DNA from: Bryum argenteum
Lineage: Eukaryota > Streptophyta > Bryopsida > Bryales > Bryaceae
Direction of reading: 5' to 3'
NCBI GenBank assembly: GCA_037043015.1
Contig: CM073327.1
Span: 3,764,727 to 3,828,726, forward strand
DNA: 64,000 bases
Position 1 is the stretch's first letter. The number at the start of each line of letters is the position of its first letter. The notes below the pieces were generated by a model, which saw only the letters and a list, made by a program, of their open reading frames with translations, did no database searches and was not told the origin of the DNA. Positions 1-13,200 of this stretch are shown piece by piece. A program made the translations under genes and the position numbers.

Positions 1-200
1 ACGCACATAGACCAAGAGGTGTACATCCTCTTTATAGTCAAATGCTTAAAAACAACTATCTACATTAAACCTTCCGGACACTATTTTATGTTTTAAAGTA
101 AGTTATCTATCGTATATTGAATACGACTTGTAGTAAAACTAGCTCATGTACCATTTTGAATGACCTGGTTACATTATTTTGCTTCTTTTCTTGTTGCATT

Positions 201-203
<3 letters not shown>

Positions 204-247
<44 letters not shown>
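204..247. repeat. (TA)n microsatellite
   Basis: An uninterrupted run of about 22 TA units. Nothing coding is supported around it. Confidence 0.97.
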
Positions 248-249
<2 letters not shown>

Positions 250-372
250 AAGACTTATTGGAAGAGTCCCTTTATACTATGGTGTCGGGTATGAGAGGAG
301 CACGCTTTGGGAACACACAGGGTGTCTGGCTGCAATTAGGAATAACTCGGTGAGAGGATGTGAGATAAACAG

Positions 373-428
373 TCTTCAATCTTCAATCTTCGTTCTTCAA
401 TCTTCTGTCTTGAGTCTTGAATCTTCAA
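373..428. repeat. Short TCTTCAA-type tandem repeat
   Basis: Imperfect units of the type TCTTCAA, TCTTCGT and TCTTGAG repeat about eight times. This is simple low-complexity sequence. Confidence 0.8.
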
Positions 429-1784
429 ACACGGGTCCGTTGGCCTATCCTGTGGCTGACTCTACAAGGTAAAGGTTTCGGTCGGGCAGGTAATAAGAAA
501 CCACATGTTCTCAGACGGGTAGAACGGGACAGCAGACACGAGCTGCTGTCCGTAAGATGGACTCTAAACTTCAAACCTACGATGACCAAGGAGCGTCCTT
601 ACCAGCGGGAACAACTCATAAGATCAACCATGTGGGCCGTTAACCCCACTTCGTTGTCAGAACACAAAATGAAGCTAAGTGTAAACACAAAACTCGCAAC
701 GGGTTTACAATGCAAGAAAGGAAATGCAACTAGCCTCCAAAGCCGGCTGTGAATAACAAGAAGGAAATCGGACCACAAGTCACAATACAAAGAAGATCTT
801 AAAAGCTCTTCAGATCTTCAAGTCTTGGTGTGTTTTTCTTCTCTAACTTTCAACCTTCACTCCCACTTCAAAAGAAACTTTTGAAATAGCAAGCTCGAAA
901 GTCCAAGGAAACGCTTCTCAATTTCAAATGGCTCTCACGAACAGCTCACGAGCCCAATGAACAAATGTGATAGCTTTTTGGAAAGATAATAATACCTTCT
1001 GACTTCCCTTAAAATCTCAAAACAACTTAAACTACTAGCCACAAACTATGGGCCTCTAAAGATTTAGGCCAAGAGTAAGTTTGCAGCAGACCTCTCCTTC
1101 TTCAAATCACTATAAAACTCTCTAAAATGCTTCTAATCGTGAGTGCAAGGTCTTTATGGATAAAAGACTTTAAGAACTATAAGACCTTCAAAGATTTGAA
1201 CAAAAACAAGCTACTGGTTGAGAATTAAGAACCCCGAAATGTTGACTCCTCAATCGGGTAGTCACAAAGTCCTTGAATTCTCGAAAACTTCAAACTCTCA
1301 TAACTTCTTGCTCATAAGTTCAAATTATTCATGAAAGGTGTCCATAGAAAGATAATTGTACAAAGAAAAACATCACAAACTTTATTTTTCATCAGTTTCT
1401 TCCAACTCAACATCAGCAAACTCCAAAAGATCTCTCCTTCTACACACCAAAATCTCCACCTGACACAAACTCCAAAGGGAATCTACTTTCTTCTTTCTTC
1501 CTCCTTTCTTTCCTTTCCACCTAAGGGATAAGAGTGACCATACATCAACCCATACCCCTAGTTTAGGTTCCCTATAGGAGTCTAATAATACCATAAAAGT
1601 CAACCACACTATCCAAATGCAGACAATTTTACTTCTAACTGCCTTTATTTACTACAAGGCAATTATCAAAGCCTTTGTAAACAAAGAAATTCTAATATAT
1701 TAAATAGAAAATAGAAATCACATGAAGAAATCTAAGAGGTATAAAGGCTATTGATTGCGGATCCCAATCGTGAAACCATGGACT
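429..1784. other. Intergenic spacer, no supported gene
   Basis: AT-rich sequence with only short open frames that lack recognisable domains. I see no tRNA, no long repeat and no splice-consistent exon series. Many local words such as CTTCAAA and AAGACTT recur, which suggests old low-complexity expansion. Confidence 0.6.
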
Positions 1785-1945
1785 TGGTGGGTTGGAATCA
1801 GTGGTCAATTGCTGTCTCGACGGTCCGGGGTTCGAATCCCGTTGAACGCATTGGGCGGCCGCGGCTTGGCACGCTAGTGAGGCAGGAAACCCAACCATCG
1901 GCCTACCTACCCCTAAGCTGTACATGTGATAAGAGTTTAGCACCA
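1785..1945 (+). mobile_element. tRNA-headed SINE
   Basis: The segment has a pol III B box (GGTTCGAATCC, about 1829-1840). About 35 bases upstream there is an A-box-like stretch (TGGAATCAGTGG). Downstream of the B box, blocks such as GCTAGTG-GGCAGGAAA and CTGTA-TGTGA-AAG are shared with a second copy on the minus strand at about 14818-14990. A tRNA-like head plus a shared unrelated body is the usual SINE layout. The ends are approximate and no target-site duplication was resolved. The D-arm and acceptor do not pair well enough for a functional tRNA. Confidence 0.65.
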
Positions 1946-2078
1946 AAGGTATTAAACCCAAACCACCGTGATTCTAATCATGATATAAGTGGTTTTGTTT
2001 TATTAACAAACATTACAATAAAACCTACTGTACACTAAAAGTGTACACGTTGAAAGCAATTCCAATACAATAACGGAC

Positions 2079-3680
2079 CAAGAGCCATGACTAAGAAAAT
2101 TAAAATCACTTTCATGGTCATGACTCTTGGCCAAGAGCCGTTACCATGATAAATCAAAAATAGAATTTTGAGTGGCTTGGTCACTCTTGTAGTGTAAAGT
2201 GGATTTGGACCGGAACAAGTTCAATCTCAAATTTCTAATATAAATTCCCATGATTCTCTTACTTACCATCCCCTTTTTCCTCATTTCTATTTAAATAATT
2301 GAACACTAGCCATTCAATGATTTTCGAGCCTCATGGTCTCCTTGATTGTAGTTGAGTCGAGGTATTTGCTTCAACTCAACTATAATCAAGGAGACCATGA
2401 AAACATTATCCACTATGCAATATTTAGCATACATTGGGGACCTCAAAGTTAGTGATCATTCTCCTTTTTTCAAGGTAGTGTAAAGGCAAATGGGACCAAG
2501 AGCACTTTACTCTTCAATCACAAATTTTAAAAGGCCATGGTCAATCTTCATGGTCCATAGTATAAAGGGATCCTAAGTCATGGGTTTAGATTTTGAGTCA
2601 TCATGCTTCATAGATTGTAAGATCAGAATATATTTCAATTCAAAAATAAAACTAAAAAGAATCATTTTCACTCTAGTATATAAATGCTATTGTTCTGAAC
2701 CTATTGCAATCAAAAAACTCTTGAGCCAAAATGTTATCCACTTTCATTGGCAAATACATTAAGATGGCACTACGCTAAATGTGGATATGGCATAATAGAA
2801 CTTGCACTTTACATGCCTATGCAATGTTGTACTCTATAGACTTATGACATTTTTTTATGGTATCATTTTTACATTTGATATATAATTCATATTATTTAAT
2901 GTCACCTTCAAAATCTATAATATTACATGGTTTGCATTGGTTATTAAAAAAATTGAGGTGTGCCATTTTAGCGGAATAGTGCCAAAACAACAGTCGTTTG
3001 TTGATGTAAATACTCTTGTACCAAGAAAATTTCTTGACTCAAATAGTAGCTCTGCAATGATTAGAACTGTCTCAAATATAACAAAGGAAGACAAGTCCAA
3101 TACTAGACATCGTAATCTTGAATGATTGAACATTGAAAACCAATTCATCGAAACTTTTTGAAAAATCTTACAATCCTTACAAGTTTTCTTATGATTCTAA
3201 CAAAAAAGTCTTATGATAATCATCTAAGAGAATGGATTTTACAACCTATACCATCTTTTCATGGAGTAGGACGACATTGGTTATAATATATAAAATTGTT
3301 TTTTCAAGATCAAGTACCCTTTTCATTCAATTTTACAAGGTGGGCACTCATATATATTCATATAAAAATATATTATTCTCCAAAAAATTAAGATACTTCC
3401 ATTCTTAAAGAATTAGAGCATGTAGAAAAAGATGCCACAAACAAGTAATGGATTAATTAATTATTTAAATAGAAATGAGGAAAAAGGGGATGGTAAGTAA
3501 GAGAATCATGGGAATTTATATTAGAAATTTGAGATTGAACTTGTTCCGGTCCAAATCCACTTTACACTACAAGAGTGACCAAGCCACTCAAAATTCTATT
3601 TTTGATTTATCATGGTAACGGCTCTTGACCAAGAGCCATGACCATGAAAGTGATTTTAATTTTCTTGGTCATGGCTCTTG
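2079..3680. mobile_element. Element with 222-bp terminal inverted repeats (MULE-like or foldback)
   Basis: Positions 2079-2300 and 3459-3680 are near-identical reverse complements (222 bp each, a handful of mismatches). The inner boundary falls at AATTATTTAAATAG. The 1.16-kb interior has no transposase-like reading frame, so the element is non-autonomous. Long TIRs of this size are typical of Mutator-like elements, which make 8-11-bp target duplications. The flanks (ATACAATAACGGA left, ATACATAGTG right) share ATACA but no clean 9-bp duplication, so the superfamily is not settled. The TIR ends contain nested CAAGAGCCATGAC motifs. Confidence 0.8.
2331..2400. repeat. 27-bp inverted repeat (hairpin) inside the TIR element
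   Basis: Arms at 2331-2357 and 2374-2400 are complementary with one mismatch and are separated by a 16-nt loop. It lies just inside the left TIR and could be a nested foldback or a folded transcript. No gene is nearby. Confidence 0.85.
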
Positions 3681-4054
3681 ATACATAGTGTAGAGGGACC
3701 GATTGTTTATCATAAGTGGGTTGGCCGAATGGAGAGAGAGGAGTAGAGAGCGGATAGGACCAGATCTGGTGTCGTAGCAATGCTGCAATCGTAACCCGTG
3801 TGTGCGATTTGTGTTAGGAGTGATCTAACCGCACCACGAATGCACACAAAGCGTAGGTAGTGAAAGTGGTGGAATGAGGGTTTGAGTTGTTGGAGTTGCT
3901 ATTGTAGATCTGAAAGCGGGCTGGGAAATAGAGCTTAGATCCAACATTGAAAGGCTTGAAACTACCAGGAGCTTAGGATTTCGAGTGCTGAAATCGCTGC
4001 AGGCCAGATCTGGAACCTAGACGCAGTTTAGACGCAGATCTGATTTCAGAAATT

Positions 4055-6140
4055 TTGCTGTCGCCGCCGGCGACATTGGTGATTTGTTTGCAAGAGAGAA
4101 GAGCGACGACGCGCGCAGAAGAGACGGCCGTAGAAACACTAGATCTACAGCTTTCAGGTAAGAACCTAACCCTAAACTCGCTTTTGCTCATTGAATTGAA
4201 AAAGAAACTAGTAGCAAAGATTGTATGTGCTGAAATTAGGTCAAGAGCTTACAATCTGTATACAGCCCCTATGCACGCGCAGAAGGGAACAGATTGGAAG
4301 CAGAATAGCTTGATTAGTGTACAGACCAAATCGTTGAAAGAAAATACAGAAAAAACAAAGAAAAAATTGGATTTGCAGATGGCGCACAGGGGGAAAGCTG
4401 TACACGCAGCCATTATGACAGAAAGTACACCGGGGAAAATGCTGGACACAAATATGGCGGAAGCGGATGACGATTGCAGAGTAACACAAATCGAAACTCA
4501 ACATACGAAAAGAAACCAGGAAGGATCCGGAGGAAGCGGCGTGAAGAAGAAGAATGTAGCGAAGAATCGAGGAAACGCCAAGACATTCTCCGGGGTTTGT
4601 AGCTTTGGAGCGATTGGCGCCGAAAGAAGGAACTGAAGAAGTCAAGGATTGAGAAGCAAGAGTGTGATAGAGAAAGTGAAACAGGGGTTTTACGAAGGTC
4701 AAGTCAAGAACTCACAACGCAGAAGAATGGCGTTTCCACATGTGCGCAGCAGGTCATGCACGATGGAGAGACCCGACGGCAAAGGTGGGCAACATTACAA
4801 CATTACTCAACTTCCAATTGAGACGGAAGTGGATACGTCTAGCGGGCTGTCGCTAGACTATCAGGTGGCTGTCTTTTTTGAAAGACCAGCAACGGACTTC
4901 ACACACGGAGAAATTCTTACGAGATGCAAAGAAAGGCTGAAAAGGATGGAAATTGAAGTCGGGGAGAACATGGCTGAACCGATCTACATTCCGTGCAAGG
5001 AGAAGGTGAAGGGGTCGAAACAGTAGTTTTGGACAGGGACCATCAAAATCCACCAGAAGCATCCGAAGATTGACGGAATCGCCCTGCTTAAAGGGAAGAG
5101 AGCTTTCATCTTGGAGTTGGACCACGATTTGACAACCGTTGGGAAGGTATGCAAAAGCTGGGATTCTATTGCACGGAACACATTGTTGTCGGCGAAAATT
5201 GATAGCCCAAAGTTGGAAGGGGTTACCGCTGCGTTGCAGAACTCCAACGGGACGTGCTCAGAGAAAGTTTCCGAAGAGGACATGATTACGAGATTTCTAG
5301 CGTACAGAAGAGTGAAGGGGAGACCTGGGGCTGGCTGGTTGCTACAAGTCCGACTCAGGTTGACAAAATCATTCAATACCAGGTACCATACGAAAACGAA
5401 CTCCTTCACGTGATCACACCGCAGACTGCAAAGGCGGAACGTGGCGCTAGAGGAGAAGGACTGACGGAGGAGGAGCTGAAGAAGAAGAATGCTACGATGC
5501 TGTGCTTATACGGATTGCACAAAATGAAGAAAGTCGAGGAGACAAAGATGTCAATCGAAGCTGCAATGGGGGAGAAGAACATACTGACATTCTTCTTCCC
5601 GGCAGGTTGGAAACCTGCACAAAGGGGCAGCCAACGTCCAGTGCCTGAACCCCATTGTATATCGACAATGGGTAGGGAAGACGAAGGAGATCATGGGAAA
5701 CACGTAAGCTTTACTCCACACCTCGCAGCTTTAGAAGGCGATCTACCTCCTAGTAGAGAAGATCGGAGAGATTTGGGTTTTGTGACATATCTACCGCCAT
5801 TGTGAGTACATTGGAGGCGGACGAACGCACCGAAGGAGAAACGGAACAACATTACTCATGGAGAAATCGCGGAGTCAGTGGAGAAGGCCGTTAGCAAGGG
5901 AACGAGAAACCCGAAAGAGGAAATGCACAAGGAGCTAGGAATATTCAAGGAAGAGATCGCGAAGGAGGCCAACCTTCATGCCCGAGAAGTTGACGGAAGA
6001 GCTACATAGCTCAATGCGGATGCAAATGGAAGAAGTGAAGAAACAACTCGGGCTACCATCCAAGCGGTTGACATCTTCTCGCGCCATTCCAAAACCTCAA
6101 CCTGAAACTGATATGGAAAAACAACCCGCAAAGAACGGTT
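4055..6140 (+). pseudogene. LINE ORF1-like remnant, frameshifted
   Basis: Successive plus-strand frames (4055-4636, 4649-5026, 5027-5413, 5254-5805 and 5806-6140) read as one basic, helix-rich protein broken by at least three frame changes and a stop near 5023. The last part is rich in K and E and looks coiled-coil forming (for example EEMHKELGIFKEEIAKEA). I recognise no RRM or zinc knuckle, so ORF1 identity rests on position upstream of an endonuclease/RT region and on its charged, coiled-coil character. It could instead be an unrelated host-like or viral-like insertion. Base composition differs clearly from the ORF2 part. Confidence 0.4.
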
Positions 6141-6540
6141 AAAGGATGGCTTGAGTTTTTGCAGGGAACGAAGGCTACCAGAGAGAATGAGAAGTACGAA
6201 ACTAGACAACGACAACAATGTATTACAGAGTATAGGCAGAAGGAAAAGCTATAGGATAGAGAAGGGTTTCAGCAGATGCAGTATATGGCTGAAGAGGCAA
6301 ATAGTAGATAGAGTATATAGGAGGAGGATATTATATAGGAAAAAAACAAAAAGATATGTAATAAAAAGGTAAATCTGATTACCAAAGATTTCTCGAAAAA
6401 GATATTGAAAGGAAAAGAAAAAGACCAAACAAGAATGATATCAAAAACGCAGAAGTAACGTGAGAATTTATGAGTGCGTTGAAGGAACGATAGCGGGGGG
6501 TTGGGCAGCAGCAGCGCCAAAAATAGAATTACTAAAAATA

Positions 6541-7116
6541 GAAAATACCGACACGATAAATCTAGAAAATACCGACATGATAAATCTAGAAAATACCGAC
6601 ATAATAAATCTAAAAAATACCGACATAGAAAAACAAGAAAATACCGACATAGAAAAACAAGAAAATGCGGACATAATAAAACAAAAAAATACCGACATAG
6701 TAAAACAAGAAAATACCGATATAGTAAAACGAAAAAATACCGACATAGTAAATCAAAAAAATACCAACATAATAAATCAAAAAAATACCGACATAGTAAA
6801 ACAAGAAAATGCGGACATAATAAAACAAAAATATACCGACATAGTAAAACAAGAAAATACCGACATAGAAAAACTAGAAAATGCGGACATGATAAAACAA
6901 AAAAATACCGACATAGTAAAACAAAAAAATACCGATATAGTAAAACAAAAAAATTCCGACATAGTAAATCAAAAAAATACCAACATACTAAATCAAAAAA
7001 ATACCGATATAGTTAAGCAAGAAAATACCGACATAGAAAAACAAGAAAATGCCGACATATTAAAACAAAATAATACCGACATAGTAAATCTAGACAATAC
7101 CGACATAAAAGAAGAA
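6541..7116 (+). repeat. 24 x 24-bp coding minisatellite (octapeptide array)
   Basis: Exactly 576 bp are made of 24-bp units of the form GAAAATACCGACATAGTAAA plus 4 more bases. They lie inside an open frame (6460-7344) and encode 24 octapeptides with consensus [E/K]-N-[T/A]-D-I-[V/I/E]-[K/N]-[Q/L]. Variants are mostly point changes with no indels, so the register is kept throughout. Because the unit is a multiple of three, other frames on both strands are open too and should not be read as genes. The array sits between the ORF1-like and ORF2 regions of the LINE. Confidence 0.95.
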
Positions 7117-7229
7117 AATAGAAGACAAAAAGTAAAAGTAATAGGAGAGAAAGAAAAAACAAAGAAAGTGAATAGAAATTATAGTAATAATGAATATCCT
7201 TTTACATACATAACAAAATATATAACATA

Positions 7230-10200
7230 TTGCTCTACACAACCGACCCTCAACACTACTATAAAAAATACTTTACATATAAAAATAAACGTAAAAATCC
7301 AAAATTCTACTACCTTTTATATGATAACAAAACAATCCTATTAACATGCAAAGATATAGAATCAAATCGGGACCCTATGCAAAATATGCTTGACATTCGT
7401 TCAACCACGCATAAACATAGATATAAAACATTTCCGGAATATAAACCAAAAACAAACATACTAGAAATAGAAATATTCAAGATAGTAACAAGAGACCCCA
7501 ATTATTTGGAATCAAACACCAACCTATTTTTAGAAGACCTATTCTTTAAAGTTATATATTTTCCGACCAAAACAAAGCTTTTCAAAATATCTATTGTTAA
7601 CACCGTCTCCACATATGTGCCCACAAAGACTCTCAACACATACTATTATAAATACAATGATACGCACCATTTATTAAAATGTGGGGATATTGAAACAAAC
7701 CATGGTCTTATGCCAAACGTGCTAAAAACTCACCCACCGGCTCACAAACGAAGATACAAAACATATTTTATTACATGTACAATCAAACTCCAACCCGAAT
7801 ACCAAAATCTTGCAAAAAATTTCTCTCCCATTCTAAAACAAGATCACCAAAACCATCAAATCACTATTAGAGACTTCCCACATTTAAATACATATCTAAA
7901 CCAAATAAGAAATTACCCTTTAGCACACATACTATTTGCGCTAATAACAACTATAAGCCCTAATATAAATTCATGTGAACATCTACTAACAAATGCACCA
8001 ACCAGACGGATCACTAGATTACTAGACAAGATGTCTACACTACCAAACCCACCCGAAAGACACATCCACATGGAACACCCCTATCTACAATTTACCACGG
8101 ATAACCAAAAATTAATAAACCCCTCCCCTAGTATACACAAAGAATTATATGATTTTATACACCGCATACAAAACCCACTATCAATACATACGTTAAAACA
8201 TAAATTTCCTTTTCTACCAAATAATCTTCTTGAGAAACATTAAAAATCTATGATCCTCTAGATGAATACACACACCCTCCTCCATTGACTCATCCCTACC
8301 ACTACCCCAACCCAATATACACAATATTAATCAACAAACTAGTATTATCACATGGAACGCAAAGAACACTAAATACCGCACTACCTAGCTTAGAAGAACT
8401 TGCCTTGCAAACCCCATTATCACCATTCAAGAGACTAAACTAACCGCCACCAAGTCTATAAAATACATACAAAACTTATTCCCAAATTACAAACTAATAT
8501 TTAATAATACTCACGCACCGACTGTGATGCATTCAACAACGAATTCTTTATACACCGCTAGAGGAGGACTACTAACACTAATAAACCACAAATATGCATA
8601 CCTGGGAATATCACCAAAATCCCAACCCCGCTAAAAATATCACCTTATTTACAAATTATACACATAAAAACCACCCACTACAACCATGGCTATTAATACA
8701 CCTATATACGCCATCACACCATGAAGACATCGAACTAATCCCAACTATACAACAAACCATTACAACACAAATCAACACACATCCTAACCACACTCTTATT
8801 CTATGTGGAGACTTCAATAGAGACATAGCTTTAAATAGGACGACAAAACGAAAGATAATACCACACCACCACAAGAGGACGATTTTATTTGGAAAACATA
8901 TATCGATAGCTTATCACTAACATACGTCCCAACAAACACAAACTACTCTGCATGTGGTGGTTACAACTACACACATAAAGTCTAATAGACGGTTTTTATA
9001 TCAAAACACAAAATCACAATTTATATACATGTACCACAATTACGTGAAGCCAATCTTAACTCCGACCACACACCCATTGCACTACACATCCCCCAAAACA
9101 AACTCATTGCACGCCATCCAATACCACCTACCTCCAAACCGATTAGAATACTTAACCCTATACCGCAAAGATAATTTAGATAAATTTAATACAATCTTCC
9201 ATGAAAACAATGCTTTACAACTAAATGACTTGAACGCCATATTATCACACGAACACCTAAATCCCGATCAATGGAAACTAGCGTCTTTCTTACATGATGA
9301 AATCACTCAAAAATATCGTGTCAGTAGAAAATACGCCAGAGCGCACCACCCATACCCACACTCAATGAAAGAATTTCAAAACAAGGTGGTTACTTACCAC
9401 GAAAATTCCAAAAATACATGGAAAAAGCATGTAGCAACATATCATTTAATCGGAAAAGCAATATATACCACAAAAATACACAACAATGGAGATCACACCC
9501 AATTATCAATAAATTAAATAATCACACCCATGTCAAGATCCCACCACCGCCATCCGACGACCTATTTATTGAAGCATGGATAAATGACTTAGAACATTAG
9601 CCAAGATCAGAAACAAAAAGCAAGAAAAAAATCACATCAAAATACACAAAAGAATGCATAAAAAGGCTATATCCAAATACGACTCTTATATGAAATAAGT
9701 CCTAAAAAGATAAACAATAAAGTATTTAAAAACCACGAAACACCACCATTAGATCGCATCACGATCGCAATAACAACATACTAACGAGCCCACAAGACAT
9801 TCTAATGAAATTTACATACAACAATCATCTATTAACAAACCCACTGCTCCAACACGTTATTACCTACCGCACCACCCCCTTAAATGCACATGCGGGAGTT
9901 AGACAATATCCATGGCATGACCTAGAAGGCTTTGTAATAGATAAAAGAGGACATCCGCAAACTCCGCTACATACATATTTTGACCAAAAACTTTCGATTT
10001 ATGCCTAAAAACCTCGCAAAAACAAAACCCTGCGACCGGGATAGAATACCTAACTCTATCTTGAAGAACATGCCTACAAACTTTCACCGCATCTTATTCC
10101 TATTCTTCAAACATTGTTATAAACAAAAACAAATCCCGACATCCCGGAAAATAAGCCTCACAATACTATTATACAAAAAAGCGCGACCCATCTCAATTAT

Positions 10201-13200
10201 CGAATCATAGGCCTATAGCTCTAGCCAACACTATATACAAATTTTTTACAAGACACTAACATCGATACTCTCAAAGATATGGGAGAAAAACACCAAATTC
10301 TACATGATAGCCAAGAAGGATTTCGTGCCGAAAGATGCACATCTAGACAATTACAACTACTAATAGCAGCTTTAGAAGATGCACAATTAACAACACAAGA
10401 CATATATTTACTCTATATAGATTTTAAAAATGCATTTGGTTCAATAGACCACGCCCGACTACTAGCCATCATGAAAGATTTAGGATATCCTGAGGATGCG
10501 GTAATACTAGTAGGAGACATCTACTCACAATCTAACACTATTTTTACTGGTGATTACTTTGGCCAGACACAAAAAATACCCATACAAAGAGGCACAATAC
10601 AAGGGGACACACTGAGCCCATATCTCTTTCTTATCTTTTTAGAACCACTTTTAAGATGGTTACAACGAGGAAAATATGGTTACACCTTGAACACCTCAAA
10701 AACTACAATTAATACAGCAGCATACGCAGATGATCTTGCAATCATAACAAGCAAACTCCCCTCACTAAAAAGACAACTCAACAAAATGGACAAATTCTGC
10801 GAATGGGCTGGAATGGACCTAGGAATTCCAAAATGCGCAATTACTGGATGCCCAAACAAATCTAAATCAAACCAAATAGTTTTCAAAGCACTAATACAAG
10901 CCGCAAATATATCATACAGAAATCAACCAATTCCCGTTCTACATCAAAATGAGCCATATGTATATTTAGGCATACAACTTGTTCCATCACTAAATTGGAA
11001 AATACAAACGCATACAACGACCACCAAACTGATTAAACAATGCAACCAACTAGCAAATTGTCCAAACTACTATAAAAATGAAAGTTAGTATGGTAGACAC
11101 TGTTATAAGAGCAGGTATTGCATATAGTTTTTATGCGGTACCTTACTCATTACCCACTATTAAAAAATTAGACAAAAAAATTATAGCAATACAAAAGAAA
11201 ATATGCGGGCTACCAAATTGCACCCCCAACGTAATCACCCAACTCCCACACGATATGTTCGGTATAGAAGCATTCTCATTAAAAAACGCCTATCTTAGAT
11301 GCATTGGTGAACAACTACGCAATGCTCTCAACGACACAGGAAAATTGGGAATAATCTATAAAGGTCTTACACATTTTATACTTGCTAAATACGGTGGAGC
11401 AAAAGAGATTCCTTAATTAAACAACAAGACTGCTTTAAGATCACCCACAACAAGAACACTCTACCTTATCAAACAATGTGGAGGTGCCCACTTGAGAAGT
11501 ACAATAGGAAACTTTCCACTTGAAGCCACACCCCTCGAACACATGTGGCTAAACTTGTCTTCAGAACTATTACCACATCTCACTCCTAAACAAAATCATA
11601 AACTTCTCAACAAATTATTACTTCAAAACATATATGAGATAAAACACTTAACACCGCTAAAATGGTCTAAATCTAATGTCACATGATGAATTCAAAACAT
11701 ATTATCAAACACCAACAAAAGTAATAAAACAAGCGCTACATACAAATTTCAACAACTCTTTTGCTATCCTACATGTAACCAACAATGCCTAAATCCATGC
11801 ATCGAACACACTGCACCAAGAACTCTAAAACATGAATATAGAACACATAACCATTATATTGTACCTAACCACGGTACAAACCCTATACACCTACCAACAC
11901 CGCTTACACCCCCTTATCCAAAACCACCAATTAGAATCATCAATAACCCATCCACATACCCCATACATACAATATTAGACCATAAACAAATCAAAACAAT
12001 AGACAAATACAAAATTTCAAAAACATACAACACCTACCTATGCCAATGGAAATTACCAAATGATATCACATATATCAAATGGATACCACAAAAAGACCTC
12101 TTCCCAGTAAACATTCCACTAACCATACAACACAACACCTCACTGCTTACTCAATATTACACCACAAAACAACATACATATTATAGAAACATAATAGATA
12201 CCCATTTTGCAGAAGAACAATTTCGCGACACAAGACACATACTTCCAACAATGCTTGTCCCCTTATAAATATTAGTGTAAACGAATGTAACCCTTCAAAA
12301 GATATTAACACCAACCAAAACACCATACAAATAAAAGATGATGTAGCACATCTTTATGATATAACAGAAAAAACACATCATAACCATACCTATAACGAGA
12401 CTAAATTGGCTATGGAATCAATACTCTAGAGCAAAAGATCTACCACATGGATTAACACCTCCCACACAATCGTTTGAAATGTAAATTGTATGGCTATACC
12501 AAAGATACAAATACGTAATCCCAAAACCGACCCACTTAAACTTGCACACTACTCCTTGCCAAAAATACTACTCGACCACATCATAACATCGTTTAATATA
12601 ACACACTCATATTTCTCCTCACCAATAACATGCTCAACTCAAATAAATAAATTTTACTCACCATTCAAAAGGGACAAAATTTTTTGGAGCTATAGGGCAA
12701 GCATTTTCTTACAAATGGAAAGGAATTGGATATGCCCACCCACATAACAAAATAGATACCCAAAAAGCTATACATTGGGCTAGACTTGCCGCACAAAACA
12801 ATCCAAACAATATCACCATAATAATCACCCCCGACCACAATTGGTACCATAACCTAACACCACATAAAGGCCCCTATCCAGACACACATGTTGTTACATA
12901 CATACCTGCAGATACAATATTATATGAAGAACCAACAAAACCACCAGAATTTACCAAACCACGGATAGAACCTTCCGCTCTCCACATATTTTGTGTACAT
13001 CACAAAACCACCACTGTAGGAAATAATACACAAATCACCGCCTTAACCACAATCTTTAATAAACTCCAAATCCCCCAACCATACATACAAATTGCCCCTT
13101 CAACACAACCAAATATACAAGTCAACAAAAGCAAAGAATGGAACAAACTCATATATCCAACTGAAAACTCAGTTACATACCATAATATACCATCAATTCC

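Noticed and set aside
1829..1841. Possible functional tRNA gene
   Set aside because: Only the B box is strong; acceptor and D-arm pairing are not credible, and the body matches a SINE-like repeat.
6468..6962. Several long minus-strand and alternative-frame ORFs over the LINE minisatellite
   Set aside because: They arise because a 24-bp repeat without stops is open in several frames; the proteins are pure repeat.
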